In this document: positions 14,985 through 24,066 of the stretch, piece after piece
Position numbering within the stretch: position 1 is the stretch's first letter
Layout of the letters: each line of letters opens with the position of its first letter
Translations under genes and position numbers: made by a program
Assembly (NCBI RefSeq): GCF_018688155.1
Contig: NZ_CP061312.1
Span: 1,798,001 to 1,862,000 of the forward strand
Source: Polynucleobacter sp. AP-Sving-400A-A2
GTDB lineage: Bacteria > Pseudomonadota > Gammaproteobacteria > Burkholderiales > Burkholderiaceae
Direction: 5' to 3'
DNA length: 64,000 nt
The notes under the pieces: generated by a model
Told to the model about the DNA's origin: nothing
What the model saw: only the letters and a program-made list of their open reading frames with translations
Databases searched by the model: none

Positions 14985-16583
14985 ATGCAACAAAAATGGG
15001 GAATTCGTGGGATGGCGGTAGCGCCACACTCACTAGCATCTGAATCAGCATTAGCGGTACTACGTGAAGGTGGTAATGCATTAGAGGCAATGATTGCAGC
15101 AGCAGCAACCATTGCCGTTGTTTACCCCCACATGAACTCCATTGGTGGTGACTCTTTCTGGGTGGTTCATTCTCCCGGTAAAGCTATGGGTGGTATTGAT
15201 GCTTGCGGTGCGGCTGCTGGCCTAGCGACTAAACAGTGGTACGCAGAGCGTGGAATCACCAAGGCCATTCCTTTTAGAGGTGCCATTGCAGCCAATACAG
15301 TTGCAGGCACCATCTCTGGATGGGGCGCCGCTCAGAAACTGTCACAACAAGGTTTAGGTGGAAGACTTCCACTCTCCCGCTTGCTGGCAGATGCTATTTA
15401 CTATGCTGAAGCTGGAGTCCCGGTCACTCACAGTCAGTCGAGTTTGACCGAGAAAAAGAGGGTGGAGTTAAGTCCCATTCCCGGATTTGCAGAAACATTT
15501 TTAGTAGACAGTAAGGCCCCTGAAGTGGGTAGCATCTTTAAACAAGAACGTCTTGCAAGAACCTTGCGCCAAATTTCTCGTAAAGGCACAGAAGATTACT
15601 ATCGCGGCGATTTAGCTGAATTACTCGCAAAAGAGCTTACAGAGATTGGTAGCCCTCTCAGACTATCTGACCTTCATCGCCATCAAGCGAAACTGATTGA
15701 CCCGCTCGAGCTCCAGCACAGTACAGGCAATGTATACAACATGACGCCGCCAACACAAGGCGTTGTGTCTTTAATGATCATTGGCATCTTGGATCAACTC
15801 AATCTCAAACGCTTTAAAGTCGATAGCGCGGAATATGTTCATCACTGCGTTGAGGCTACCAAACAGGCGTTTAAGGTACGCGATCAATTTGTCACTGATC
15901 CAGCGTATATGACAAAAAATGCGCAGTCTTTCTTAGCTCCTGCATTCTTAAAGAAATTAGCAAAAAATATTGATCCTGAAAAAGCCTTGCCCTGGGGTCA
16001 AGGTAAAGGACCTGCCGATACGATTTGGATGGGCGTGGTTGATGGCAATGGAAATTGCGTTTCTTTCATTCAAAGTATTTATCACGAGTTTGGTGCTGGC
16101 ATCGTATTGCCCAAGTCTGGTGTGAACTGGCAGAACCGCGGATGCAGCTTCTCGCTGGATCCAAAAACACTCAATCACCTTGAACCCTATCGCAAACCAT
16201 TCCATACATTGAACCCAGCCATGGCTTTATTTAAGGATGGTCGGTCGATGGTCTACGGCACCATGGGTGGTGATGGTCAACCACAAACACAATGCGCCGT
16301 CTTTACTCGCACCGCGACGTATGGACTTGATCCACAAGATGCGATCAGCCGTCCACGTTGGTTGCTCGGCAGAACCTGGGGGCAAACTAGCGACAGCTTA
16401 AAATTAGAATCGCGCTTTAGTCCATGGGTTGCTAAAGAGCTACATGCCCTAGGACACGAGATTGAAATGCTCGATGCTTTTGATGAAAGCGTTGGCCATG
16501 CTGGCTGCATTATTCGCGACCCATCCGGCACGCTGCATGGCGGTTGGGATCCCCGCAGTGATGGCGCCGTTAGCGCGTTTTAG
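14985..16583 (+). CDS. Gamma-glutamyltransferase-family protein, cytoplasmic YwrD-like
   Basis: This 532-residue Ntn-hydrolase has the GGT family hallmarks: GGNALEAMIAAAATIAVVYP, the SIGGDSFW strand, the processing/catalytic threonine Thr346 in ADTIWMGVVDGNG, and the downstream NPAMALFKDG and GTMGGDGQPQTQ. Self-cleavage before Thr346 would give large and small subunits. It lacks a signal peptide, so it is probably cytoplasmic, like the YwrD branch, whose substrates are not well defined. ATG at 14985 is chosen (AAAGGG 8 bases upstream). Its position after a TRAP transporter suggests it acts on an imported compound. The end overlaps the convergent TRIC-like gene by 14 bases. Confidence 0.87.
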   Translation: MQQKWGIRGMAVAPHSLASESALAVLREGGNALEAMIAAAATIAVVYPHMNSIGGDSFWVVHSPGKAMGGIDACGAAAGLATKQWYAERGITKAIPFRGAIAANTVAGTISGWGAAQKLSQQGLGGRLPLSRLLADAIYYAEAGVPVTHSQSSLTEKKRVELSPIPGFAETFLVDSKAPEVGSIFKQERLARTLRQISRKGTEDYYRGDLAELLAKELTEIGSPLRLSDLHRHQAKLIDPLELQHSTGNVYNMTPPTQGVVSLMIIGILDQLNLKRFKVDSAEYVHHCVEATKQAFKVRDQFVTDPAYMTKNAQSFLAPAFLKKLAKNIDPEKALPWGQGKGPADTIWMGVVDGNGNCVSFIQSIYHEFGAGIVLPKSGVNWQNRGCSFSLDPKTLNHLEPYRKPFHTLNPAMALFKDGRSMVYGTMGGDGQPQTQCAVFTRTATYGLDPQDAISRPRWLLGRTWGQTSDSLKLESRFSPWVAKELHALGHEIEMLDAFDESVGHAGCIIRDPSGTLHGGWDPRSDGAVSAF

Positions 16584-17199
16584 TAATAAATAATTTGGGT
16601 ACGCGCAGATCCCAGTAGATGGCAGCTGCGCGTAATCCAAAAATAGCCAGCATGCACATCACCGATCCCTCGAGCGTGTACGCTGGGAGGAAATTCAAAA
16701 TCAGAACATAGATGCAGCAACCCAAAGTGACCGGGATTGCATACAGCTCATGTGACATCAATAAAGTTTTTCTGCCGGCCAAAATATCGCGTAACAAGCC
16801 GCCACCGACAGCGGTCACTACGCCCAAGATGACTGGTGCTGCTGGCAATCCGAATTCTAAGTTCCAGGCTTTATCTACCCCCTGAATGCCAAACAAAGCT
16901 GCGCCCAGACCGTCGATGTAGAGCATCCAGCGATAAATCTGAGGCTGCGTAAAAAAAGATTCCGCTACAAAAGTCACGACGCACGAGCCCAAGGCTACCC
17001 AGATATAAATTTGCGCAATCGACCAAAATGCGGGGACATCCAAAATAATGTCACGCAGAGTTCCGCCACCAATGGCAGTAATCACACCTAGTACCATGAC
17101 GCCAAAAAGATCGACACCCCGATCAGCAATAGCGAGTACACCAGTGACTGCAAAAGCAACCGTGGCAATGATGCCAATCCAGAAATTAATTTGATCCAT
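16570..17199 (-). CDS. TRIC-type cation channel family protein (UPF0126, YadS-like)
   Basis: This 209-residue protein has seven predicted membrane helices arranged as two repeats. Each repeat carries the family motif: ITAIGGGTLRDI near residue 42 and VTAVGGGLLRDI near 130. Bacterial relatives have been shown to be potassium-permeable trimeric channels, and some are linked to glycine uptake. The second repeat is followed by two further helices. Its 3' end overlaps that of the gamma-glutamyltransferase-like gene, so each may be affected by antisense transcription. No further context is seen. Confidence 0.9.
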   Translation of the reverse strand: MDQINFWIGIIATVAFAVTGVLAIADRGVDLFGVMVLGVITAIGGGTLRDIILDVPAFWSIAQIYIWVALGSCVVTFVAESFFTQPQIYRWMLYIDGLGAALFGIQGVDKAWNLEFGLPAAPVILGVVTAVGGGLLRDILAGRKTLLMSHELYAIPVTLGCCIYVLILNFLPAYTLEGSVMCMLAIFGLRAAAIYWDLRVPKLFITKTR

Positions 17200-17280
17200 A
17201 CTGACTAGTCTAAATCACCAACACCAATCTCTGAATCAAGCCCTTTATATACTGAGGGTAATGCCATTAAGGAATCTTTT

Positions 17281-17961
17281 ATGAAAACTCAGCTTTATAG
17301 CTTTTGGCGTAGCTCGGCAGCCTTTAGAGTACGTATCGCACTCAATTTAAAGGGTCTGGATTACGAGGTGATTCCAATTCACATTGTTAAAAGTGGAGGC
17401 GCCCAAACTGCTGGTGAATATGCCATTAAAAATCCCAATCGCCTAGTCCCTCTGTTTACCGATGGTTCTCATACTATTCACCAATCGCTTGCCATCATTG
17501 AATATTTAGAGGAGATTCAATCAAATCCTCCGCTACTACCTCAAACTGCAATCGATCGAGCGTGGGTACGTTCAGTAGCCATGGATATCGCCATGGAAAT
17601 TCATCCACTGAATAATTTGAGGGTGTTGCGCTATCTCATGAAAACTTTAGGCGTGAGCTCAGAAGCAAAAGATGCCTGGAGTCATCATTGGATGGTGCTG
17701 GGTTTAGAAAGTCTGGAAAAACAATTAAGCGTAGATACGAGGGTGGGTCGTTTTGCTTGTGGAGATCAGCCTGGCTTGATTGATATTTGCCTAGTGCCGC
17801 AAATTTTTAATGCACTCAGCGCAAAGATCGATATGACGAGTTACCCAACACTCATGAAAATATTTCATCAATGTATGACGCTGCCTGCATTTATTGATGC
17901 CTCTTGGGAAAAGCAAATCGATGCTGAGGGATTAAACCCCTTTACTCCACCACAGGAATAA
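17281..17961 (+). CDS. Maleylacetoacetate isomerase-like (zeta-class) glutathione S-transferase
   Basis: The N-terminal thioredoxin-like domain carries the zeta-class signature YSFWRSSAAFRVRIALNLKG with the catalytic Ser-Ser, and the glutathione-binding NPNRLVPLF and QSLAIIEYLE. A helical C-terminal domain follows. Zeta GSTs isomerise maleylacetoacetate or maleylpyruvate during aromatic acid breakdown. At 226 residues it is slightly longer than the usual 212. No homogentisate or gentisate genes are next to it; an FAH-family gene lies 8 kb away. The exact substrate is therefore uncertain. The 3' end overlaps the convergent AEC carrier gene by 30 bases. Confidence 0.85.
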   Translation: MKTQLYSFWRSSAAFRVRIALNLKGLDYEVIPIHIVKSGGAQTAGEYAIKNPNRLVPLFTDGSHTIHQSLAIIEYLEEIQSNPPLLPQTAIDRAWVRSVAMDIAMEIHPLNNLRVLRYLMKTLGVSSEAKDAWSHHWMVLGLESLEKQLSVDTRVGRFACGDQPGLIDICLVPQIFNALSAKIDMTSYPTLMKIFHQCMTLPAFIDASWEKQIDAEGLNPFTPPQE

Positions 17962-18861
17962 AGATAGCGTAAGCAAAGATCCCGCTGTAGTTAAGAGCAC
18001 CACTCGAGAAATAATTCGACCATCTGCGTTGTAATACTGAGCCAACATGAATGGGCCTGTGCCCGTGGGTAGTGCAGCTAGTATCACTACAGCACTCACC
18101 CATAAGTTCGGCAAATCCAAGATTGGCCCAGCAATCAACCAAGCGACTATCGGCTGAATAATGAGTTTTGCGACGCTAATACCCCACGCCTGCTGCGGCG
18201 CTGACTCTTCTTTTTGTATCAAAAACAGGCCAATAGAAACCAATGCACAAGGTGTTGCAGCTGCAGCCAAGAAAGTAATGACTTGGGCTAATGGCTCATA
18301 TAAAAGCAAATCTGTAGACGACCATAACAAACCTGCCACCGGGGCAATCAATAGTGGATTGGTACAGAGCGACTTCAGCACGCTCCAGACAATCTCATGG
18401 GATTTTTTATGAGACTGTATGCCAACCTCAATCAGGACGGTTGCGATGGCAAACATTACAAAAACAATAAAGGTCGCAATGATTGCTGGCGCCAAACCAT
18501 CTTGGCCAAGCGCCAAAACACAGAGCGGAATCCCCATGTATCCCGTATTGGAGTAAGAAGCACTCAAACCTGAAAAACTGGCGGCCGCTAAATCTCGCTT
18601 GCGAACCCAGCTGACTATCAACACCAAAATAAATACTAGTAAGCAACTCAGAAAAAAAGCAGCAATGAATCCTGGTTGCCACAGCGTTTGCCAACCACTA
18701 CTGGAGGCAAAACTAAATAACTGCGCAGGTAGTGCAAGCCATACGACAAAGCGGTTTAACTCGATGGATGCACTCCCACCTAATTTGCCCGTACGTCCAC
18801 AAGCATAGCCAATCAAAATAAGGGCAAATACCGGAAAGACAACATTAAAAACGTAGAACAA
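17932..18861 (-). CDS. AEC-family transporter (auxin efflux carrier family)
   Basis: The 309-residue protein has ten predicted helices in two inverted halves, with family features GYACGRTGKLG in the first loop, the SYSNTGYMGIPL motif in helix 4 and LPTGTGPFMLAQYY in the second half. Bacterial members export or import organic acids such as malate or malonate by secondary transport; the substrate here is unknown. It lies 20 bases downstream of the gamma carbonic anhydrase gene on the same strand, so the two are probably cotranscribed. Confidence 0.9.
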   Translation of the reverse strand: MFYVFNVVFPVFALILIGYACGRTGKLGGSASIELNRFVVWLALPAQLFSFASSSGWQTLWQPGFIAAFFLSCLLVFILVLIVSWVRKRDLAAASFSGLSASYSNTGYMGIPLCVLALGQDGLAPAIIATFIVFVMFAIATVLIEVGIQSHKKSHEIVWSVLKSLCTNPLLIAPVAGLLWSSTDLLLYEPLAQVITFLAAAATPCALVSIGLFLIQKEESAPQQAWGISVAKLIIQPIVAWLIAGPILDLPNLWVSAVVILAALPTGTGPFMLAQYYNADGRIISRVVLLTTAGSLLTLSLFLWWSKGV

Positions 18862-18881
18862 TTTAGATGGGCTTTTTTAGA

Positions 18882-19406
18882 TCAGGAAATTTTCTTCAGA
18901 GTCTGCTGATATCGCTGTGCATTTTTGACATAACGACCAGCAATATCTTCGATGCCAGCAATTTGCTCTGGGGTCAACGTCTTCACTGCTTTAGCGGGTG
19001 AGCCCAAAATCATCGAGCCATCCGGAAATTCTTTGCCTTCTGTAACCAACGCTCCGGCACCCACTAAACAGTTCTTACCAATTTTGACGCCATTCAAAAT
19101 CACGGCACCAATCCCAATCAAACTGCCATCACCAATTTGGCAACCATGGAGCATCACTTGATGTCCAACGGTAACGTACTTACCAAGGATGAGGGGATAG
19201 CCAGGGTCAGTATGCAAGATAGATGCATCTTGCACATTACTGCCCTCGCCAATTTGTATCAGATCGTTGTCGCCACGGATCACGACCTTGGGCCACACAC
19301 TCGCTTTTTTGTGAAGCTCGACTTTACCAATCACTTCTGCGCTCTGCGCAACCCAGGCTCCATCGTCTAAGCGGGGAGCATTTCCATCTAGTTCAAATAT
19401 AGCCAT
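18882..19406 (-). CDS. Gamma carbonic anhydrase family protein (YrdA-like)
   Basis: This 174-residue left-handed beta-helix protein is made of hexapeptide repeats ([40 protein letters not shown]). The three metal-ligand histidines of the gamma class are present in ILHTD, VGHQV and MLHGC. True carbonic anhydrase activity is shown for only some relatives; many bind Zn or Fe without clear activity. It is cytoplasmic and trimeric by family. It is probably the first gene of a unit with the AEC carrier. Confidence 0.9.
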   Translation of the reverse strand: MAIFELDGNAPRLDDGAWVAQSAEVIGKVELHKKASVWPKVVIRGDNDLIQIGEGSNVQDASILHTDPGYPLILGKYVTVGHQVMLHGCQIGDGSLIGIGAVILNGVKIGKNCLVGAGALVTEGKEFPDGSMILGSPAKAVKTLTPEQIAGIEDIAGRYVKNAQRYQQTLKKIS

Positions 19407-19441
19407 GACCCATTATAGGTAATGGCTATATTTATGACAGC

Positions 19442-20704
19442 CTACCAGTTCGACTCACGATCCGGACTTGCAGAAATCCGGTGAATACTTAAGTCAGCAC
19501 CTTCGTACTCTTCTTCTTGTGACATCCGAATACCTAAGACAGCTTTAAGTACGCCATAGACCACGAAACCACTGATGAGAGCGATCGCAACACCTAAACC
19601 AGTACCAATTAACTGCCCTAGGAAAGTCACTCCACCAAGACCGCCCAGCGCTTTTGTACCAAAAATGCCCGCAGCCAAGCCACCCCATAAACCGCATAAA
19701 CCATGTAGTGGCCAGACGCCCAAAACGTCATCAATCTTCCAGCGATTTTGTACTAAGGTAAACATATAAACAAATAGGGCGCCAGCAATTAAGCCAACGA
19801 CCAAAGCGCCCATCGGGTGCATTAAATCTGAGCCAGCACAAACTGCTACTAAGCCAGCTAAAGGCCCGTTGTAAGTAAAGCCTGGATCATTGCGACCAAT
19901 CACCCATGCAGCCAAAGTGCCACCAACCATCGCCATGAGGGAATTCATGGCCACTAAACCACTGATCTTATCTATCGTCTGTGCACTCATGACGTTAAAT
20001 CCAAACCAACCTACCGCCAAAATCCAAGCGCCCAACGCCAAGAATGGAATGCTAGATGGCGGATGCGCCGCAACGTTGCCATCCTTGGTATAGCGACCAC
20101 GACGAGCGCCTAAGAGAATGACGGCTGGCAAAGCGATCCAACCACCTACCGCGTGCACCACAACCGATCCCGCAAAGTCATGAAACTCCTCACCGGTCAG
20201 CGTCTTAATCCACGCTTGAATACCGTAATGCTGATTCCAGGCAATACCTTCGAAGAAGGGGTAAATGAAACCCACCAGAATAAAAGTAGCAATCAGTTGG
20301 GGATTGAACTTCGCACGCTCCGCAATACCACCAGAAATAATGGCTGGAATAGCAGCAGCAAAGGTCAACAAGAAAAAGAATTTGACTAGTTCATAGCCAT
20401 TTTTCTCGGCCAAGATTTCAGCGCCAGAGAAAAAGTCAACGCCGTAAGCAATGCTGTATCCAATAAAGAAATAGGCAATCGTTGACACAGCAAAGTCCAC
20501 CAAGATTTTGACCAAAGCATTGACTTGGTTCTTTTTGCGCACAGTGCCGAGCTCAAGAAATGCAAATCCCGCATGCATAGCCAAGACCATGATTGCGCCG
20601 AGTAAAATAAATAAGACATCACTGCCTGATTTCAAAGTTTCCACCGAAATACCCCCCATGTTTTTTGCATCATTATGGGGAATATTAAGACCGAATTTGC
20701 TCAT
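19442..20704 (-). CDS. amt: Ammonium transporter Amt
   Basis: This is an eleven-helix Amt/Rh channel of about 420 residues. Both pore histidines are in family context (AGSVVVHAVGGW and GVWPLHGLCGLWGG), as are the Phe-gate region and the cytoplasmic tail that PII proteins contact. Its role is uptake of ammonium under nitrogen limitation. No glnK gene is adjacent, although glnK-amtB is the common pair. The start is uncertain: ATG at 20704 and ATG at 20659 both lack a Shine-Dalgarno, and the second would give a protein beginning right before the first helix. A GCAC-N7-GTGC palindrome lies just upstream of 20704. Confidence 0.93.
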   Translation of the reverse strand: MSKFGLNIPHNDAKNMGGISVETLKSGSDVLFILLGAIMVLAMHAGFAFLELGTVRKKNQVNALVKILVDFAVSTIAYFFIGYSIAYGVDFFSGAEILAEKNGYELVKFFFLLTFAAAIPAIISGGIAERAKFNPQLIATFILVGFIYPFFEGIAWNQHYGIQAWIKTLTGEEFHDFAGSVVVHAVGGWIALPAVILLGARRGRYTKDGNVAAHPPSSIPFLALGAWILAVGWFGFNVMSAQTIDKISGLVAMNSLMAMVGGTLAAWVIGRNDPGFTYNGPLAGLVAVCAGSDLMHPMGALVVGLIAGALFVYMFTLVQNRWKIDDVLGVWPLHGLCGLWGGLAAGIFGTKALGGLGGVTFLGQLIGTGLGVAIALISGFVVYGVLKAVLGIRMSQEEEYEGADLSIHRISASPDRESNW

Positions 20705-20707
20705 TAA

Positions 20708-20724
20708 TGCACTTATTTAGTGCA
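20708..20724 (-). promoter_or_regulatory. NtrC-like palindrome at the amt 5' end
   Basis: TGCACT (20708-20713) and AGTGCA (20719-20724) form a perfect inverted repeat that matches the GCAC-N7-GTGC pattern of NtrC sites. It fits control of an ammonium transporter by nitrogen status. It lies only 4 bases before one possible start codon, and no sigma-54 -24/-12 pair is visible beside it, so the mode of action is unclear. Confidence 0.5.
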
Positions 20725-20733
20725 ATTTAATGC

Positions 20734-20763
20734 CTTGAATATAGTTTATTATGAAATTTACAT
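20734..20763 (+). promoter_or_regulatory. Possible sigma-70 promoter of the Rap1a-like gene
   Basis: TTGAAT (20734-20739) and TACATA (20758-20763) are 18 bases apart on the + strand, 18 bases before the ATG at 20782. This is a moderate match. Confidence 0.4.
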
Positions 20764-20781
20764 ACACCCAAGGGAAAACCC

Positions 20782-21144
20782 ATGAAAAAAGTTTTAGTTC
20801 TATTAGCTGCCTTAGGGGCATTTTCTGGCTTAGCCCAGGCTCAAGAAAAAATTCAGGTCCTGAGCACACAAGAGCTTGTTAACGTCTGTAAATTGCCAGC
20901 AAGTCCTGAATCTCGCAGCTTTTGCGTAGGCTATATAACCGCTATTTACGACACTTATTTGGCTACACGCCATCCACAGCGCGCAAAACCCTATATTTGC
21001 GTAAAGCAACCAGCGCCGTCACGTGACGAAGTCATTGGTGAATTTGTAAAATTTGGCCAAGCAAATCAACAGACTGCTGATAAACCTGCAGCAGGTGTTT
21101 TCTTAGGGTTCTTGGCATCACGCTTCCCTTGCGCCAAAAAATAA
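20782..21144 (+). CDS. Exported Rap1a/Tai-family protein
   Basis: This is a 120-residue protein with a Sec signal peptide (MKKVLVLLAALGAFSGLAQAQ). The mature part has the Rap1a immunity-protein fold pattern: a cysteine in LVNVCKLP, FCVGYITAIYD, a cysteine in YICVKQP and a final FPC, giving two likely disulfides. Founding members protect cells from type VI secretion amidase effectors. Many family members, including solitary ones such as this, stand without a secretion system and have no known role. AAGGG lies 8 bases before the ATG. The gene diverges from amt, and a glycine-zipper lipoprotein gene follows. Confidence 0.8.
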   Translation: MKKVLVLLAALGAFSGLAQAQEKIQVLSTQELVNVCKLPASPESRSFCVGYITAIYDTYLATRHPQRAKPYICVKQPAPSRDEVIGEFVKFGQANQQTADKPAAGVFLGFLASRFPCAKK

Positions 21145-21191
21145 TCAAAATTATTTAGCCAATTCAATCTATAGACGAAGGAACAGTTGAT

Positions 21192-21479
21192 ATGAAAAAA
21201 ATGATCGCCATTACTGCCGCAACTCTAGCAATCGCAGGTTGCTCCAATATGAGCAATACAGAACAACGTACTTTATCTGGCGCCAGTATCGGTGCAGCTG
21301 CTGGTGCAGTTGGTACAGCTATTTTCCACGGCAACCCAATCTGGGGTGCGGTCGGTGGCGCAGCAGTGGGTGCAGCTTCTGGTTACGTATACGATGCCTA
21401 CAAAAAAGAGCAGGCTTCTGAGTACAACTCTGGATATAACGCTGGAAAAAATAATCAACCTGCTAAAGCTCCGCAGTAA
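21192..21479 (+). CDS. Glycine-zipper lipoprotein
   Basis: This is a 95-residue protein with a lipoprotein signal and lipobox (LAIAGC, Cys17 as the lipidated residue). The region ASIGAAAGAVGTAIFHGNP and its continuation AVGGAAVGAASGYVYD is a glycine-zipper hairpin of the kind seen in SlyB/OsmB-like outer-membrane lipoproteins. The C-terminus is short and polar. It probably sits in the outer membrane and affects envelope stability; the exact role is unknown. AAGGA precedes the ATG. It ends before a strong terminator shared with htpG. Confidence 0.85.
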   Translation: MKKMIAITAATLAIAGCSNMSNTEQRTLSGASIGAAAGAVGTAIFHGNPIWGAVGGAAVGAASGYVYDAYKKEQASEYNSGYNAGKNNQPAKAPQ

Positions 21480-21525
21480 GACTGAAGTGACTTTACAAGC
21501 TAGATTGAGTTCTAGTTGTAGCAAA

Positions 21526-21566
21526 ACAAAAAACCCGACTTGCGTGACGCAGGCCGGGTTTTTCTT
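21526..21566. terminator. Bidirectional rho-independent terminator
   Basis: AAACCCG (21531-21537), TGCGT/ACGCA (21541-21551) and CGGGTTT (21555-21561) form an interrupted GC-rich stem with A-run upstream and T-run downstream. It separates the lipoprotein gene (+) from htpG (-) and can serve both. Confidence 0.85.
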
Positions 21567-21581
21567 TAAGGCTTCAGTAAT

Positions 21582-23483
21582 TTAAGACAGTAGCAACTGA
21601 TTAATACGCTTTACATAAGCGGCCGGATCATTCAATTGACCACCTTCTGCCAAAAGAGCTTGATCAAACAAAACCTGAGTCCATTCATTGAAGTGCTGAT
21701 CATCTGACTTCAACTTGAGGAGCAAAGGATGCTCTGGATTAATCTCCAGAATAGGTTTGGTATCTGGCGCTTGCTGGCCTGCTGCTTTAAGCATGCGTAA
21801 TAAATTTCCAGAAAGCTCGTTCTCATCAGAGACTAAACATGCTGGAGAATCAGTCAAGCGGAAAGTCACACGCACATCCTTCACCTTGTCTTCCAGGGCC
21901 GCTTTCATACGATCGAGCAAGTCCTTGAAATTCTTCTCAGTTTCTTCATGCTCTTTTTTTTCTTTCTCATCACTGAGACTGCCGAGATCAAGCCCGCCTT
22001 TTGCTACCGAGGTCATCTGCTTACTATCAAACTCAGTAAAGAAAGAAAGCATCCATTCGTCTACTCGATCGGTGAGCAGCAACACTTCGACACCCTTCTT
22101 GCGGAAGATCTCTAAATGCGGACTATTTTTAGCAGCATTAAAAGTATCGCCAGTGACGTAATAGATCTTGTCCTGGCCTTCCTTCATACGTGAAATGTAT
22201 TCAGCCAAGGAAACAGTTTGATCCGAAGAATCCATCTGTGTACTTGCAAAACGCAAGAGCTTTAGGATACGCTCTTGATTTGGCTGATCTTCACCAACAC
22301 CTTCTTTAAGCACTTGTCCAAACTGGTTCCAGAAGGTGCGGTACTTTTCTTTCTTAGCTTCATCATCGCTATTAGCCAGATCCTCTAACATGCTTAGCAC
22401 GCGCTTAGTAGAGCTCTCACGAATGATTTTGACATCACGTGATTCCTGCAGAATTTCACGGGAAACGTTTAAAGGAAGATCTGTTGAATCAACAACACCA
22501 GTGACAAAGCGCAAATACATGGGCATTAATTGCTCAGCATCATCCATGATGAATACCCGCTTCACATACAACTTAATACCGCCCCGCTTATTACGATCCC
22601 ACAAATCAAATGGTGCACGTGCGGGCACATACAGTAGTTGTGTAAACTCACTACGGCCTTCAACCCTATTTAGGGAATGGCACAAGGGGTTTTCGTAGTC
22701 GTGAGACAAGTGCTTATAAAACTCGTCGTACTGCTCTTGCGTGATCTCTGATTTAGAGCGTGCCCACAAAGCGCTGGACTGATTAATACTCTCAAGCTCA
22801 TCTTTAATTACTTGTTCTTTTTTATCCGCATCCCACTCTTCTTTATTCATCTGAATAGGTAAAGAGATGTGATCAGAGTATTTACGAATAATTGACTTGA
22901 GCTTGTGAGTAGAAAGGAAATCGTCCTCACCTTCACGTAAATGCATCGTGATCGATGTTCCCCGTTGTGGGCGATCAATACTTTCTACTGTAAATTCTCC
23001 CGAACCATCAGACTCCCAACGAACCCCATCGGTCGCCGGCAGACCAGCACGACGCGTCTCTACAGTAATGCGGTCGGCCACAATAAATGCTGAATAAAAA
23101 CCTACGCCAAACTGGCCAATCAAAGCGGCATCTTTTTGTTGATCGCCAGAAAGCTTTGAGAAAAACTCTTTCGTACCAGAGCGAGCAATAGTGCCCAAAT
23201 TCGCAATGGCTTCATCGCGGCTCATGCCAATGCCATTATCAGCAATGGTTACGGTTCTGGCAGCTTGGTCAAAACTGACTTTGATCTTCAGGTCAGGATC
23301 ATCGCCATACCAATCGGGATGCTCAATTCCTTCAAAACGGAGCTTGTCTGAAGCATCAGATGCATTCGAGATCAACTCACGGAGAAAAATTTCCTTATTG
23401 GAATACAAGGAATGAATCATCAGTTGTAAAAGTTGTTTTACCTCGGCCTGAAAGCCTAAAGTTTCTTTACTAGATACAGTCAT
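21582..23483 (-). CDS. htpG: Chaperone HtpG (Hsp90)
   Basis: This is a 633-residue bacterial Hsp90. The GHKL ATPase domain shows [22 protein letters not shown] and [11 protein letters not shown], followed by the middle domain ([15 protein letters not shown]) and the C-terminal dimerisation domain. It is an ATP-driven cytoplasmic chaperone that remodels client proteins, often with DnaK. ATG at 23483 is chosen because GAGG lies 8 bases upstream and the protein then begins [15 protein letters not shown] like its relatives; the frame extends seven codons further. It is a stand-alone gene ending at a shared terminator. Confidence 0.97.
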   Translation of the reverse strand: MTVSSKETLGFQAEVKQLLQLMIHSLYSNKEIFLRELISNASDASDKLRFEGIEHPDWYGDDPDLKIKVSFDQAARTVTIADNGIGMSRDEAIANLGTIARSGTKEFFSKLSGDQQKDAALIGQFGVGFYSAFIVADRITVETRRAGLPATDGVRWESDGSGEFTVESIDRPQRGTSITMHLREGEDDFLSTHKLKSIIRKYSDHISLPIQMNKEEWDADKKEQVIKDELESINQSSALWARSKSEITQEQYDEFYKHLSHDYENPLCHSLNRVEGRSEFTQLLYVPARAPFDLWDRNKRGGIKLYVKRVFIMDDAEQLMPMYLRFVTGVVDSTDLPLNVSREILQESRDVKIIRESSTKRVLSMLEDLANSDDEAKKEKYRTFWNQFGQVLKEGVGEDQPNQERILKLLRFASTQMDSSDQTVSLAEYISRMKEGQDKIYYVTGDTFNAAKNSPHLEIFRKKGVEVLLLTDRVDEWMLSFFTEFDSKQMTSVAKGGLDLGSLSDEKEKKEHEETEKNFKDLLDRMKAALEDKVKDVRVTFRLTDSPACLVSDENELSGNLLRMLKAAGQQAPDTKPILEINPEHPLLLKLKSDDQHFNEWTQVLFDQALLAEGGQLNDPAAYVKRINQLLLS

Positions 23484-23574
23484 GCGTATTTCCTCTTCCC
23501 TCATTAGTCAATGAACATCACTCCCAGTAAATGGGGCTTATTTCATACATTTCAAGAGCCACGCCATGAGAAAT

Positions 23575-23988
23575 TTAACTCTGATGTGGCTTTGAATGTT
23601 TCTCCGCTACAGGCAATTTGGCTTTCTTCCAGGCACTAAAACCGCCTTCTAGATGACAAGTACCTGGCACGCCCATTTTTTGAAGAGTTTCAGTTGCTAG
23701 GGCAGAGCGCCATGCAGATGCGCAATAAAGCATTAAACGTTTACCCTCTCCAAAAACTGGCTTGTAATAAGGGCTATCTGGGTCAACCCAAAATTCCAGC
23801 ATGCCACGCGGCGCATGAATTGCGCCTGGAATCATGCCATCACGCTCTAACTCCCTCACATCCCGAATATCTACAAATACTGTATTTTGATCATCTAGAA
23901 ATTGTTGCGCTTGCTCTAAGGGCACGGTCTCAATTTGTGCCATCGCATTGGCAATTAATTCTTGATAACCCAATTTCAATTTCATCAA
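23575..23988 (-). CDS. Rhodanese-like protein
   Basis: This 137-residue single rhodanese domain has the catalytic Cys89 in LYCASAWRSAL, the entry motif VFVDIRDVRELERDGMIPGAIHAPRG and the exit LEGGFSAWKKAKLP. The loop after the cysteine has six residues, as in sulfurtransferases rather than Cdc25-type phosphatases. It would move sulfane sulfur from a donor to an acceptor in the cytoplasm. It has no linked sulfur-pathway genes. It is transcribed alone, upstream of htpG. Confidence 0.9.
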   Translation of the reverse strand: MMKLKLGYQELIANAMAQIETVPLEQAQQFLDDQNTVFVDIRDVRELERDGMIPGAIHAPRGMLEFWVDPDSPYYKPVFGEGKRLMLYCASAWRSALATETLQKMGVPGTCHLEGGFSAWKKAKLPVAEKHSKPHQS

Positions 23989-24066
23989 AATCTCCTAAAT
24001 TGCTAATACTTTTATTTGATTATTCTTAAGGGCGTTATAGCGATTTTGCCCTGATAATATATTGCT

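Noticed and set aside
20659-20707. Sigma-54 promoter of amt
   Set aside because: No GG-N10-GC pair is found downstream of the NtrC-like palindrome.
21715-22161. 148-codon open frame on the + strand
   Set aside because: It is antisense to htpG and Ser-rich, as expected for a shadow frame.
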